Origin: Porticoccaceae bacterium | Lineage (GTDB): Bacteria; Pseudomonadota; Gammaproteobacteria; Pseudomonadales; Porticoccaceae | Length of the DNA: 64,000 nt | NCBI GenBank assembly: GCA_026005035.1 | Contig: BPKH01000003.1 | Location: forward strand, 1-64,000 | Reading direction: 5' to 3' | In this document: positions 38,495 through 47,800 of the stretch, piece by piece | Layout of the letters: each line of letters starts with the position of its first letter | Numbering within the stretch: the stretch's first letter is position 1 | Position numbers and translations under genes: made by a program | Notes under the pieces: model-generated | Told to the model about the DNA's origin: nothing | Databases searched by the model: none | Seen by the model: only the letters and a program-made list of their open reading frames with translations

Positions 38495-40222
38495 ATGGAC
38501 GATCGGGCGCGGCGGCGGGAGGAGCCGCTCGAGCGCGCTGCACAGACGGGGGCCGACTGGCTCGTGGCCGCGCTTGGGGCGGCGGGCGTCGAATACCTGT
38601 TCGGCGTTCCCGGTGGCGCGGTGGAGCCGCTGGTCGACGCCCTGGCCCGCGCGGAGCGCCGCGGGGGGCCGCGGCTGGTGGTGGCCCGCCACGAATCGGG
38701 TGCCGCCTGGATGGCGGAGAGCTATTATCAGGCAACCGGGCGGCTCGGCGTCTGTTTTGCCACCACCGGCCCGGGGGCCACCAACCTCGCCACCGGCGCG
38801 GCCTCCGCCGCCGCCAACGGCTCGCCACTCCTGGTGCTCACCGGGCAGACGCCGCTTCCAACCTTCGGGCGGACGGCCTTCCAGGAATCCTCCTGTACCG
38901 GGATCGACGTCGTCGCCCTGTTCGCTCCCTTGACGAGATACAACAGTCTGGTTTCCCACCCCGCGCAGTTGCCCTGGAAACTGGCGGCGGCGGTGCGGCG
39001 CGCCTTCCACCACCCAAGGGGGCCGGTCCACCTTTCCCTGCCGTTCGACGTTCTCGCGGCGCCGCCGGTGGAGCCGGTGCCTGCGCCTCCCGGAAGCGCA
39101 GTCCACTTCTTCGACGGCGAGGCCGTGCGCCAACTGGCGGTGCGGCTGGCCGCGGCGCGACGCCCGGTGCTCGTGGCCGGAGGGCCCTGGGCCGCGGAGG
39201 AGGATGCGCTGGCCAAGCTGGCCGAACATCTCGATGCCCCTCTGCTGGCCACCGCGGCCGGTCGCTGCGCGGTGGACGCGGCCCACCCGCGCTTCGCTGG
39301 GGTGGTGGGCTTTGCCGGCCACCCCTCGGCGCGGCGGTTGCTCGTGGATCCCGAGGTGGATGCGGTGTTGTTCGCCGGTGGGCCTCTCTCCGAATGGGCG
39401 GCCGACGGCTGGGACGAGAGGCTGCTCGCGGGTCCGCGTCTGATCCACCTCTCTCCTGACCCGGAGCACTTTTCCGCCTCTCCCACCGCCGGCTTGCAGG
39501 TGCTCGGCACCCCGGCAGCGGTCTGTGCGGAGCTCCTTGGACTCCTGCCCCGCCGTCGGGGCGCAGCGCGCGCGGACCGCGTCGAAATGGCGGACCCGGC
39601 GGCGATGGCGGCGCGCACCTCGCCCCTTCGGCCCGAGTGGTTGATGGCCGAACTGGCCCGCCGTTGTCCTCCCGACAGCCTTTTTTTGGCCGATGCCGGG
39701 AACGCCCTGGCCTGGGCCACCCACTACCTCCTCGCCCCGGGGAAGGGCCCGCGCGGCACCGGCGGCTCCCTGCGCGCCCTGCTCGACTTCGCGGCCATGG
39801 GTTGGGCCATCGGCGGCGCGGTGGGCACCGCCCTCGGCGCGCGGGGTCGACCGGTGGTCTGCCTGACCGGCGACGGCGCCTTCCTGATGAGCGGGCAGGA
39901 GATCACCGTGGCCGTTCAGGAGCGGTTGCCGGTGCTCTTCGTGATCCTCCACGACGGTGCCCTCGGCATGGTGCGCCACGGTCAACGGCTCACGGGGGCG
40001 GAAAGCCACGGCTGGGCACTGCCCGAGGTGGATTTTGCGGCCTGGGGCGAGGCACTCGGCATTCCCGGCCTGCGCATCCGCGCGCCCGAAGACCTGGAGG
40101 CGGTCGATTTCGCGGCCCTGGCTCGGCGCCCCGGCCCCGCCCTCTTGGACGTGCGGGTTGACCCCCTCGCCTGCCCCCCCATGGAAATGCGCGGCCGCAC
40201 CCTGAGGAGAGCGCGAGCGTGA
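38495..40222 (+). CDS. Acetolactate synthase-like ThDP-dependent enzyme
   Basis: A 575-residue protein with the three-domain ThDP decarboxylase/carboligase fold. The catalytic glutamate is E67 in ARHESGAAWMAESY; the flavin/ADP-type middle domain includes RRPVLVAGGPWAAEE. The cofactor motif begins TGDGAFLMSG (GDG at 459-461), but the usual closing Asn-Asn is His486-Asp487 (ILHDGALGMV). Substrate is unknown; it is not close to IlvB in context. ATG at 38495 is preferred because GGGAAG lies nine bases ahead; 38486 is possible. The stop overlaps the next start. Confidence 0.8.
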   Translation: MDDRARRREEPLERAAQTGADWLVAALGAAGVEYLFGVPGGAVEPLVDALARAERRGGPRLVVARHESGAAWMAESYYQATGRLGVCFATTGPGATNLATGAASAAANGSPLLVLTGQTPLPTFGRTAFQESSCTGIDVVALFAPLTRYNSLVSHPAQLPWKLAAAVRRAFHHPRGPVHLSLPFDVLAAPPVEPVPAPPGSAVHFFDGEAVRQLAVRLAAARRPVLVAGGPWAAEEDALAKLAEHLDAPLLATAAGRCAVDAAHPRFAGVVGFAGHPSARRLLVDPEVDAVLFAGGPLSEWAADGWDERLLAGPRLIHLSPDPEHFSASPTAGLQVLGTPAAVCAELLGLLPRRRGAARADRVEMADPAAMAARTSPLRPEWLMAELARRCPPDSLFLADAGNALAWATHYLLAPGKGPRGTGGSLRALLDFAAMGWAIGGAVGTALGARGRPVVCLTGDGAFLMSGQEITVAVQERLPVLFVILHDGALGMVRHGQRLTGAESHGWALPEVDFAAWGEALGIPGLRIRAPEDLEAVDFAALARRPGPALLDVRVDPLACPPMEMRGRTLRRARA

Positions 40223-41034
40223 CCGAGACCATCACCACCCGCCTGTGGCACGAAGAGGCGGAGGAGGACAATCCCTTCGTCGCCCGCCGCTGTCGGCTCG
40301 CCGGCTACGACGTCTACGGGGCACTGCTGCCCCGCGTCGGCTGGGCCGAATTCCTCTACCTCCTCTTCAGGGAGGAATTGCCCGAGCCCGCGGCGGCCCG
40401 CTTGTTGGAGGCGGTGGCGGTGGCCCTCGCCCATCCCGGCATCCGCGACCCGTCGGTGCGGGCGGCCATGAACGCGGCGGTGGGTCGCTCCCACCGGGCG
40501 GCGGCATTGATGGCGGCACTGGCGGTGGGGGCGGGGCGGCTGGGCGGCGCCGCTGAAGTGGCCCGGGCGGTGGCGCTGTTCGGCGAGCTCGGCCGCGATC
40601 TGGACGCCTGGCGCGATCGGGCGCGGCGCCTCGACGAGGGGGAGGACGAGTCGGACTGGGAGCATCTGCCCGGCTTCGATCCGCGCACCGAGCGCGCTTC
40701 CACCCCCGTGTGCCAAGCCCTGGAGACCTTCGCTAAGCTGCGGCCCGGGGGTTGGCTTGGCTGGTTGTGGGCCGCCCGGCTGGACTTGGAAGCCGTCGCC
40801 GGCTGCGGCCTTGCCCTGTCCGGGGTGGTGGCGGCGGCCTTCGCCGACCTGGGCTTTCCACCGGAGGCGGCCGAGATGCTCTACCTGTTTTTGCGCCTGC
40901 CGGGTGCGGCGGCCCAGGCTCTCGAGCAGGAGCGCCTCGGCTGGCGCCGCTACCCCTTCTTCGCCGAAGCCCTCGAACATCTGCCCGCCGCCGACTACCG
41001 GGCGCTCCTCCAACGCCTGGGGGAACGGCTGTGA
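40219..41034 (+). CDS. Citrate synthase-fold protein A, catalytic residues not conserved
   Basis: A 271-residue all-helical protein. RLWHEEAEEDNPFVARRCRLAGYDVYG and FLYLLFREELPEPAAARLLEAVAVALAHPG match, in spaced pieces, the N-terminal part of the citrate synthase/citryl-CoA lyase family. DPSVRAAMNAAVGRS with ALMAALAVGAGRLGGA corresponds to the CoA-site region, but the usual GPLHGGA histidine is lost (GRLGGA) and the aspartate region reads VAGCGLALSGVV. The protein is shorter than classical citrate synthase. It may be a structural subunit or use another mechanism. It overlaps both neighbours by ATGA-type and GTGA junctions. Confidence 0.65.
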   Translation: MTETITTRLWHEEAEEDNPFVARRCRLAGYDVYGALLPRVGWAEFLYLLFREELPEPAAARLLEAVAVALAHPGIRDPSVRAAMNAAVGRSHRAAALMAALAVGAGRLGGAAEVARAVALFGELGRDLDAWRDRARRLDEGEDESDWEHLPGFDPRTERASTPVCQALETFAKLRPGGWLGWLWAARLDLEAVAGCGLALSGVVAAAFADLGFPPEAAEMLYLFLRLPGAAAQALEQERLGWRRYPFFAEALEHLPAADYRALLQRLGERL

Positions 41035-41837
41035 ACCCCCGCGAGCGCCTCGCCTACTTTGCGCGCCACTGGCCCACCGACAAGGGGGTGTGGATTCCGG
41101 GGCGCGCGGTCCGCTACCGCGAGCGGTCGCTCTTCGACGACTTTGGCGATCGCTCCTGGATGGCGCTTCTGATCTACGGGGTGACCGGCCGGGAGGTGCC
41201 GGAGGCCACGGCGCGGCTCCTCGAGCGGGTCTGGCTTTTGTGTGCGAGCTATCCCGACCCCCGCCTGTGGAACAATCGGGTGGCGGCCTTGGCGGGCACG
41301 GTGCGCGCGCCCGCCTCCCTGGCCGTGGCCGCCGCCACCGCGGTGTCCGACGCCGAAGTCTACGGCGCCCGCCCCGTCCATCGGGGAATGCAGTTTTTGG
41401 CTGAAGTCGCCGACCGGCGCGCCGACGACCGGGCGCTGCTCGCCTTTCTCCGGGACCGCCTGCGCCGGGAGCGCGCGCTGCCCGGATTCGGGCGGCCGGT
41501 GATCTCCGAAGACGAGCGCATCCCGGTCTTCTTGGCCGAGCTCGATCGGGCGGGCCTTGAGGAGACCGACCACCAGCGCCTGGTGGTCCGCATCCGCCGC
41601 CTGCTGGCCGACTGCGGCCTGCGCCTCAAGCCCAACATCGTGGCCCACGTGGCGGCGCTCTTCCTCGACCTCGGCTTCACGCCCCAGGAGGGCTACTGCC
41701 TGGTGTTGTTGGCCTTCAGCGCCGGTATCCTGCCCTGCTACCTGGATGCCCTGGAAAAGGAGGAGGGGATGTTTCTGCCGCTGTCCTGCGACTGCATCCG
41801 CTACGTGGGAAAGCCGCCCCGGGAGTGGTCCCGATGA
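41031..41837 (+). CDS. Citrate synthase-fold protein B, partly degenerate active site
   Basis: A 268-residue helical protein starting with GTG inside the previous stop. DPRLWNNRVAALAGTVRAPASLA and GARPVHRGMQFL resemble the citrate synthase region that ends in GPLHGGA, and H117 is kept there. The second catalytic His (GFGHRVY in citrate synthase) is replaced in PGFGRPVISEDER, and the catalytic Asp after PN is lost in LKPNIVAHVAALFLDLG. With protein A it may form a heteromeric relative of citrate synthase. It shares ATGA with the TonB receptor gene. Confidence 0.65.
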   Translation: MNPRERLAYFARHWPTDKGVWIPGRAVRYRERSLFDDFGDRSWMALLIYGVTGREVPEATARLLERVWLLCASYPDPRLWNNRVAALAGTVRAPASLAVAAATAVSDAEVYGARPVHRGMQFLAEVADRRADDRALLAFLRDRLRRERALPGFGRPVISEDERIPVFLAELDRAGLEETDHQRLVVRIRRLLADCGLRLKPNIVAHVAALFLDLGFTPQEGYCLVLLAFSAGILPCYLDALEKEEGMFLPLSCDCIRYVGKPPREWSR

Positions 41838-43942
41838 GAAGGCTATGCTGTCTGCTCGGCCTCTTGGTGGCCCTGGGCGCAGTGGCCGAGGAAGGGGAAG
41901 AGGAACTACTCGGTCTTTACGGGAGCGAAGATTTTCTGAGCATCGCCACCGGCTTCCGCCAACCGCTGGCTCAGGCACCGGCGGTGGCCACGGTGATCGA
42001 CGAGGAGCAGATCCGCCGCCTCGGCGCCCGGGACCTCGACGAGGTGCTCGCCACCGTGCCGGGCCTGCACGTCTCCTACAACCATCAGGGATATTTCCCC
42101 ATCTACGTCTTCCGCGGCATCTACGCGGGCTTCAATCCCCAGGTGTTGATCCTGGTGGACGGGGTTCCCCAGACTCAGCTGTTCACCGGCGGCAAGAACT
42201 TCGTGTGGGGCGGCTTTCCCGCCGAGCTCATCGAGCGGGTCGAGATCATCCGCGGCCCCGGTTCGGCCATCTACGGCGCCGACGCCTCCGCCGGGGTGAT
42301 CAACGTGATCACCAAGGGAACGAATGGCCCGCCGGCCCGCGAACTGGGCGTGGAGGTGGGGTCCTTCGACAGCCGCGGTGCCTTCGGCCACTGGCGGGAA
42401 CCCTTGGGGACGGGCGAGTTCTACCTGGGCGGTCGCGCCTGGCGCACCGACGGCGAGGGCGGGCGCGTGGCGCGGGACGCCCAAAGCCTGCTCGATGCCC
42501 TCACCGGGACCAACGCCTCGCAGGCGCCGGGGGAGGTGCGGCGGGGTCGGACGCTCCTCGATCTGGTGGTCGCGGCCCGTTGGGGGTCGCTCGCGCTCAA
42601 GGCCCTCTACCAGGGGCGGCGCGGGGTGGAGACCGGCGCCGGCATCGCCCAAGCGCTGGATCCCCGGGGCGCCTTCGCCAGCGATCGGCTGCAGCTCTCC
42701 GCGAACTGGGTGCGCGCCCTGGCGCCCGACCTGGAGCTGCGCGCAAGCGGCAGCTTTCTCGCCACCTCCCAGGAGAGCGAACGGGACGCCCTGCTCTTTC
42801 CACCCGGGACCACCGGGCCCTCCGGAATGGGCTTTTTCCCGGAGGGGGTGATCGGCAATCCGGAGGTCTGGGAGCGGCACTGGCGGGGGGGCGCGGTCTT
42901 TCACTACACGGGCCTCGCCGGCCACGACCTGGCCTTAGGTCTGGGCTTTCACGAGGGAGAGGTGTATCGCACCCGGGAGGAAAAAAACTACTGCCTGGAC
43001 GAAGCCAGTTGCGCCTACCTCCTGCCGCGCCTCGCCAGCGAGCGGCTGGTGGACGTCGCCGACACCCCCTTCGTCTTTTTGGCCGAAGGCCGGCGGCGCA
43101 ACCGCTACCTCTACCTGCAGGACGTCTGGGATCTGGCCCCCGATTGGCAGCTCACCGCTGGGGTGCGCCACGACCGCTACTCCGATTTCGGCGACACCAC
43201 CAACCCCCGCCTGGCGCTCGTTTGGTCCGTCGCCCGGGAGCTCTCCGCCAAGCTTCTCTACGGCCGCGCCTTCCGCGCACCCTCCTTCGGCGAGACGCGC
43301 ACCTTCAACAATCCCGCCAACCTGGGCAATCCCGAACTGGATCCCGAGCGGCTCGAGAGCCTCGAGCTCGCCCTCGACTACCGGCCGCGCCACGACCTGG
43401 AACTGCGGCTGAATGCTTTCCGCTACAGCTGGGACGACATTGTGCTGTTCGTGCCCGACCCCGGCGGTGGGATGGCCACCGCGCGCAATGCGGGGCGCCA
43501 GACGGGGCACGGCCTCGAGGGAGAGCTCGACTGGCGCCCCCTGCGCGGCTTTGCCCTGCGCGGCAACCTCGCCTGGCAGTCGTCCACCAACGCCCGCACC
43601 AACCAGACGGCGGCCAATGCGCCGCGGCTTCAGGCCTACCTGGAGGGCACCTGGCGGTTCCGGCCGGGTTGGAGTGCCACCCTGTCCGCGCTCTGGGTGG
43701 GCGAGCGGGAGCGCGATCCGGGCGATCCCCGCAAACCGCTCGGCGCCTGGCTGCGCTGCGACTTGGCGCTGCGCGGGGAATTTTCCGAACGCGGAGTGGA
43801 ATTCACGGTGCGCGCCGCCAATCTGTTCGATGAGGATCTCCGCGAACCCACGCCCCTCGGCGTGCCGGCGCCCGCCCTGCCCGAAGACCTGCCCCTGGCG
43901 GGGCGTTCCCTCCACCTGGAGGTGCGCCTTGGGCTGCGCTGA
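41834..43942 (+). CDS. TonB-dependent outer-membrane receptor
   Basis: A 702-residue protein with a signal peptide of about 20 residues, then a plug domain (VATVIDEEQIRRLGARDLDEV, VERVEIIRGPGSAIYGADAS-type and GVINVITKG) and a 22-strand barrel of alternating aromatic strands. The closest style is BtuB/cobalamin or siderophore receptors of the 'GxGxAIYGADA' type. It uses TonB energy to import a scarce ligand. It begins inside the stop of the citrate-synthase-fold gene, so translation is coupled. The final residues LHLEVRLGLR form the closing strand, but the usual terminal Phe is absent. Confidence 0.88.
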   Translation: MRRLCCLLGLLVALGAVAEEGEEELLGLYGSEDFLSIATGFRQPLAQAPAVATVIDEEQIRRLGARDLDEVLATVPGLHVSYNHQGYFPIYVFRGIYAGFNPQVLILVDGVPQTQLFTGGKNFVWGGFPAELIERVEIIRGPGSAIYGADASAGVINVITKGTNGPPARELGVEVGSFDSRGAFGHWREPLGTGEFYLGGRAWRTDGEGGRVARDAQSLLDALTGTNASQAPGEVRRGRTLLDLVVAARWGSLALKALYQGRRGVETGAGIAQALDPRGAFASDRLQLSANWVRALAPDLELRASGSFLATSQESERDALLFPPGTTGPSGMGFFPEGVIGNPEVWERHWRGGAVFHYTGLAGHDLALGLGFHEGEVYRTREEKNYCLDEASCAYLLPRLASERLVDVADTPFVFLAEGRRRNRYLYLQDVWDLAPDWQLTAGVRHDRYSDFGDTTNPRLALVWSVARELSAKLLYGRAFRAPSFGETRTFNNPANLGNPELDPERLESLELALDYRPRHDLELRLNAFRYSWDDIVLFVPDPGGGMATARNAGRQTGHGLEGELDWRPLRGFALRGNLAWQSSTNARTNQTAANAPRLQAYLEGTWRFRPGWSATLSALWVGERERDPGDPRKPLGAWLRCDLALRGEFSERGVEFTVRAANLFDEDLREPTPLGVPAPALPEDLPLAGRSLHLEVRLGLR

Positions 43943-43958
43943 GGGGTGAGGAGGGAAG

Positions 43959-44879
43959 ATGGCCCACCGGCGGTTCAGGGAAGGATGCCGGGCGTGCCAC
44001 CGGGCGTGGCTCCTCTGCTGGCTGCTCGCTTCACCCCTGGCCGCCGCCGAGCGGCTGCTCCTCCTCTACCCCGTGGTGCGGGAACCCTACCAGACGGTGT
44101 ACCGGGAGATCGTCGCCGGGCTCGCCGCGCACGACCCCGGTTCCGCTTTGGTGGTGCGCCCCCTCGACGGCGGCGGGGAACTTCCCCCGGCCGACGCCGT
44201 GGTGGCCTTGGGGCGGCGCGCGGTGGCCGCCGCCGCGGCGACGGGGCGGCCGGTGTTCGCCGCTGTGGCCAACCGGCGCGACCTGGCGGTGCCGGGCTGT
44301 TGCCGGGCGGCTTTGCTTTTGCGGCCGAGCGCGCGCGCCTACCTGGAGCCCCTGCTGGCCTTTTTCCCGCGCGTCTCCCGGGTGTTGGTGGTCTACGCCG
44401 AGGGGGAAGACGGGGAGCTGGTGCGCACCGCCGAGCAGTGGCTCGCCGCGCGCGGGCGGCGCCTTCTGGCGCTGCCCGCGGCCGATTTGGAAGGCGCCGC
44501 CCAGGCGTGGCGCACGGCGCTCGCTGCCGCCCGCCCCGGCGACGGCGTGTGGCTTCTGGCGGGCAACGGCTTGCTGGATATGACGTTGGTGGACCTGGTG
44601 CTCGACGTCGCCTGGGAAAAGCGGCTAGCGGTCTTTTCCGCCAACCCCGCCTTGGTGCGCCGGGGCGCCCTCTACGCGGTCTATCCCGACAACCGGGGCG
44701 TCGGCGGGCGCCTGGCGGAAATATTGGCGGCGGCGGAGGAGGGGCGGCTGCCCGAAGGCCACGTGGAGCCGCTGGAGCGGGTTCAGGTTGCCTACAATGA
44801 AAGGACGGGGAACCACCTCGGCATCGGGTTGACGCCCGCCCTGCGAGCGCGCATCGATCTGCTGCTCGCGCCGTTCTGA
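43959..44879 (+). CDS. ABC-type periplasmic binding protein-like (ABC_sub_bind family)
   Basis: A 306-residue protein with an export signal ([14 protein letters not shown]) and a two-lobed binding-protein pattern: [45 protein letters not shown], and [24 protein letters not shown]-like hinge ([30 protein letters not shown]). The family (PF04392-like) often accompanies TonB receptors and sensor kinases without a cognate permease, and may act as a sensing component. It starts 17 bases after the receptor stop and ends 12 bases before the kinase. Confidence 0.75.
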   Translation: MAHRRFREGCRACHRAWLLCWLLASPLAAAERLLLLYPVVREPYQTVYREIVAGLAAHDPGSALVVRPLDGGGELPPADAVVALGRRAVAAAAATGRPVFAAVANRRDLAVPGCCRAALLLRPSARAYLEPLLAFFPRVSRVLVVYAEGEDGELVRTAEQWLAARGRRLLALPAADLEGAAQAWRTALAAARPGDGVWLLAGNGLLDMTLVDLVLDVAWEKRLAVFSANPALVRRGALYAVYPDNRGVGGRLAEILAAAEEGRLPEGHVEPLERVQVAYNERTGNHLGIGLTPALRARIDLLLAPF

Positions 44880-44890
44880 CAGGGGGTGCC

Positions 44891-47800
44891 ATGGCGGGGA
44901 GGGAGGCAAAGGACGAGCGTGGCGCCGCTCGCGCAGGGTGGGGGCTCTTTGCGCGGCTCGACTTTCATCGCGGCATCGCCGCGGTCTTTCTCGCCGGGAT
45001 GGCCCTCTTGGCAGTGGCCACCTCCCTGGTCCTCACCGCCACCGCCCGGGAGTCGTTCCGCGAGCGCCTGGTGGAGCAGTCCACCCATCTCGCCGCCTCT
45101 CTCGCCCGCCACGCCCGCCTGGCTCTCCTTTACCGCAGCCCGGAGGATGCCGATGCGGTCATCGAGGCGGCGCTGCGCTATCCAGACGTGGTGGGGGCGG
45201 CCCTCTATCTGGCAGACGGCCGCCTGCTGCACCGCGGCGGCGCCATGCCCGCGGAGGTGTCGGCCATTCCGGAAACTGCGGGCTGGGTGGCGGAGGGTGC
45301 GGAGGGGACTTTGATCTTCGCCGCTCCGGTGTACACCCAGTTGGAGGACGAGGGGATCCTGGTCGAAGGGGAGGGCGCCGAGCACGAGCGCCGCCTGGGC
45401 GGCGTGGCCATCGCCGTCTCCACCCGTTCCCTCGAGGCTCTGGGCCGGCGCTTGTTGCTGCGCAACCTGCTGGTCTCCGCCCTGGCCGCCGCCCTCTTGG
45501 GACTCTCGCTGGTGTGGCTTGCCCGGCGACTTACTGGACCGCTGCGCGCCCTCTCCCAGGTGATGGTGCGCGCGGGTCAAGGGGAGCTGCGGCTGCGCGC
45601 CGACTTCCCCGGACCGCGCGATCTGGTGGAGATGCAGCGCTCCTTCAACACCATGATGGAGGCCCTGGAGCGGCGCAGCGCCGAACTGGAACTGGCCCGG
45701 GACGAAGCCCTCTCCTCGGCGCGGGCCAAGGCGGAGTTCGCCGCCAACGTCTCTCACGAATTGCGCACGCCCTTGAGCTCGGTGCTGGGACTTTTGGACC
45801 TGTTGGCCGCCCTCGAGCTCCCCGCCCAGCAGCGCCACTACGTGGAGACGGCCCGCCAGTCGGCGCGCCACCTGCTGTCGCTGATCGACGACATCCTCTG
45901 CTACGTCCACGCCGACTCCGGCCGCCTGCGCCTCGAGCGCACCGCCTTCGACCTCCGGGAACTCATCGAGGAGGTGGTGGGGCTTTTGGGCACCCAGGCG
46001 CTCAAAAAGGGCCTCGACCTCGGCTATCGCCTCGAAGGAAAGGACGCCCGCGTGGTGGCCGATCGCGAGCGGCTGCGCCAGGTCTTGGTCAACCTGGTGG
46101 GCAACGCCATCAAGTTCACCGACCAGGGCGAAGTGGCGGTGGTCGCCCACCTGCGCGAGGAGGGGGCGGCCGCGGCACTCGCGATCGAGGTGCAAGACAC
46201 GGGAATCGGTATCGCCCCCGAGGCGCGCGAGCGGATCTTCGAGGCTTTCACCCAGGAGGATGCCTCCACCACCCGCCGCCACGGCGGCACCGGGCTGGGC
46301 TTGGCCATCTGCCGTCGCTTCGTCCAGCTGATGGGCGGGCGCATCGAGGTGGAGAGCGAACCGGGCAAGGGCTCGCGCTTCACCGTCACCCTGCCCGTGG
46401 AGGTGCTGTTTTGGCGGGAGGCCTACCCCGCCGTGGCGGGCCTCGGGGGCGGGCTCGTGGTGGTGGTGGACGATGCGGCCATCGTCCGCGCCTTTCTCGC
46501 CGACTGGCTGCGCCGCCAGGGGGTGGAAGTGGAAACCTGCGGCGACAGCGGGCGGCTGTTCGACTGCCTCAACCACCTGGCCGGCGCCGGGCGCGCCCTC
46601 TCTTGGCTCCTGGTGGACGAGGGCCTGTTGGGCCGGCGCGGCGGCGACACCCTCCGCCTGGTCCGCGAACACCCCGCCTGGGGGGCTTCTTCTCGCATCG
46701 CCTTGCTGGTCAACCCCTGGCAGCAGGGGGATGGCGGTGTTGCGGGCGAGGTGTCGGTGGTGGAAAAGCCGCTCTTGTCGGGACGTCTCGAGGCCCTGTC
46801 GAGCGCCGCCCGGGGCGCGGGGGGGGCGGATCGCGAAATCCCTTCCCTCGGCCTGCGGATCCTGGTGGTGGAAGACGATCAGGCCAACGGCCTGGTGGCG
46901 CGGGGGATGTTGGAGCGGCTGGGTTGCGCGGCGGAGCTGGTGCACAGCGGCGGCGAGGCCCTGGCGCGCCTCGCCGTGGACGCCTTCGACGCCGTGCTTC
47001 TCGACTGCCACATGCCGGAGATGGACGGCTACGAGACCGCCGCTGCCATCCGCCGCCTGTCGGGGCCGGCAGCCAAGGTGCCGGTGATCGCCCTCACCGC
47101 CAACGACAGCCTCGCCGTGCGGGAACGCTGTCTGGCCGCCGGCATGGACGACTTCCTGGCCAAGCCGTTGGCGCTCGCAGCGCTGCGCGAGGTGCTGGAG
47201 CGGGCCGTCTGTGCCACCCGGCCGGGTGTCCGAGGGGAGGAGGAGATCCTGGACGCGCGCCAGATGGCAACGCTCAAGGGAGTGCTGGGCGGGGAGCTGG
47301 AGGCGGCGGTGCGGGCCTTCTGCCAGGACGCACCCCGCTATGTGCAGGAGCTCGCCACCGCCCTGGCGGCCGGGGACGCGGCGCGGGTCCGCGAGCTCGC
47401 CCACACCCTCAAGGGGAGTGCCGCCAACTGGGGCAGCCGGCCGGTCTACCGGCTGGCCGCGCGGCTCGAAGCCCTGGGGGCGCGCGCCGATCTGAGGGAG
47501 GGCCCTGAACTGCTGGAACGCCTGCAGGGCGCCGTCGAGCGGCTGCTCGAGGCGCTGGCCGCCCACGGGGGCGGCGATGTCGGGGGGGCGCCGGGTGATT
47601 CCGGCGGTCTCTGCCGGGGGCGGGTGCTCGTGGCCGACGACGACCGCGCCGCCCGCCAGCTGCTCGCCGAAGCCCTGCGCGCCTGGGGCTACGAGGTGGT
47701 GGCGGTGGAGAACGGGCAGAGCGCCGTGGCCCATTGCGCGCGCTCGATGCCCGACCTGGTGGTGCTCGACGCCCTGATGCCCGAGCTCGACGGTTTTTCC

